From Halieaceae bacterium UBA6060 (GTDB lineage Bacteria > Pseudomonadota > Gammaproteobacteria > Pseudomonadales > Halieaceae), in the NCBI GenBank assembly GCA_002428935.1, contig DIYG01000121.1:1536-13555 (forward strand): a DNA stretch of 12,020 nt. Direction: 5' to 3'. Below, piece after piece: positions 11,997 through 12,020 of this stretch (the first letter of the stretch is position 1; each line of letters begins with the position of its first letter). The translations under genes were made by a program, and so were the position numbers. The notes beneath the pieces are model-generated. The model saw only the letters and a program-made list of their open reading frames with translations, did not search any database and was not told the origin of the DNA.

Positions 11997-12020
11997 ATGG
12001 CAAAAGAAACATTTGAGCGC
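11997..12020 (+). CDS. tuf: Elongation factor Tu, N-terminal fragment
   Basis: Only the first eight codons are in the window (MAKETFER); the gene runs off the right edge. This opening matches the MAKEKFER start of bacterial EF-Tu, the GTPase that delivers aminoacyl-tRNA to the ribosome. AAGGAGAAAG at 11981-11990 is a strong ribosome binding site 6 bases before the ATG. The position directly after the Tyr-Gly-Thr tRNAs is that of tufB in E. coli and relatives and strongly supports the call despite the short fragment. Confidence 0.93.

Overview
The window reads as a chromosomal segment of a gammaproteobacterium. It opens with birA-coaX and closes with tRNA-Tyr, tRNA-Gly, tRNA-Thr(GGT) and the first codons of tuf, the classic arrangement around the tufB locus in this class. 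Moderate-to-high GC, an aerobic gene set with a bd-type oxidase, and the style of the proteins suggest a marine, Pseudomonas/Cellvibrio-related lineage (Halieaceae-like is my guess); the sequence alone does not prove the family.

Layout. (1) 1-1864: a 6-bp tandem repeat at the left edge, then birA (biotin ligase/repressor) and coaX (type III pantothenate kinase), overlapping and co-oriented. (2) 1865-5836: a redox/nitrosative-stress block with a Prx6-type peroxiredoxin, a divergently read NsrR-like Rrf2 regulator, and a cydA-cydB-DUF2474-like operon for a cyanide-insensitive (CIO) bd quinol oxidase. (3) 5903-8073: a family GT61 glycosyltransferase and a class I SAM methyltransferase, divergently transcribed, probably for surface polysaccharide. 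(4) 8283-8358: tRNA-Thr(TGT) with its own promoter. (5) 8364-10918, minus strand: rubrerythrin lacking a rubredoxin domain, a GlpC/HdrD-like Fe-S protein with two ferredoxin-type clusters and two cysteine-rich domains, and a DUF3501 protein. (6) 11309-12020: tRNA-Tyr, tRNA-Gly, tRNA-Thr(GGT) and tuf behind a strong promoter.

How it fits together. In E. coli the four tRNAs (Thr-Tyr-Gly-Thr) and tufB are contiguous. Here tRNA-Thr(TGT) is separated from tRNA-Tyr by about 2.95 kb holding the rubrerythrin/Fe-S/DUF3501 genes, and birA-coaX is separated from the tRNAs by a further 6.4 kb. The intruding genes lean heavily to peroxide, nitric oxide and oxygen handling: peroxiredoxin, a putative NO sensor, an NO- and cyanide-tolerant oxidase, and a rubrerythrin system.

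The most promising little-described system is the rubrerythrin/Fe-S protein/DUF3501 trio, in which the Fe-S protein may be the electron donor that replaces the missing rubredoxin. The most striking sequence oddity is the NsrR-like gene: its conserved N-terminus can be read only if translation starts at an ATC codon.
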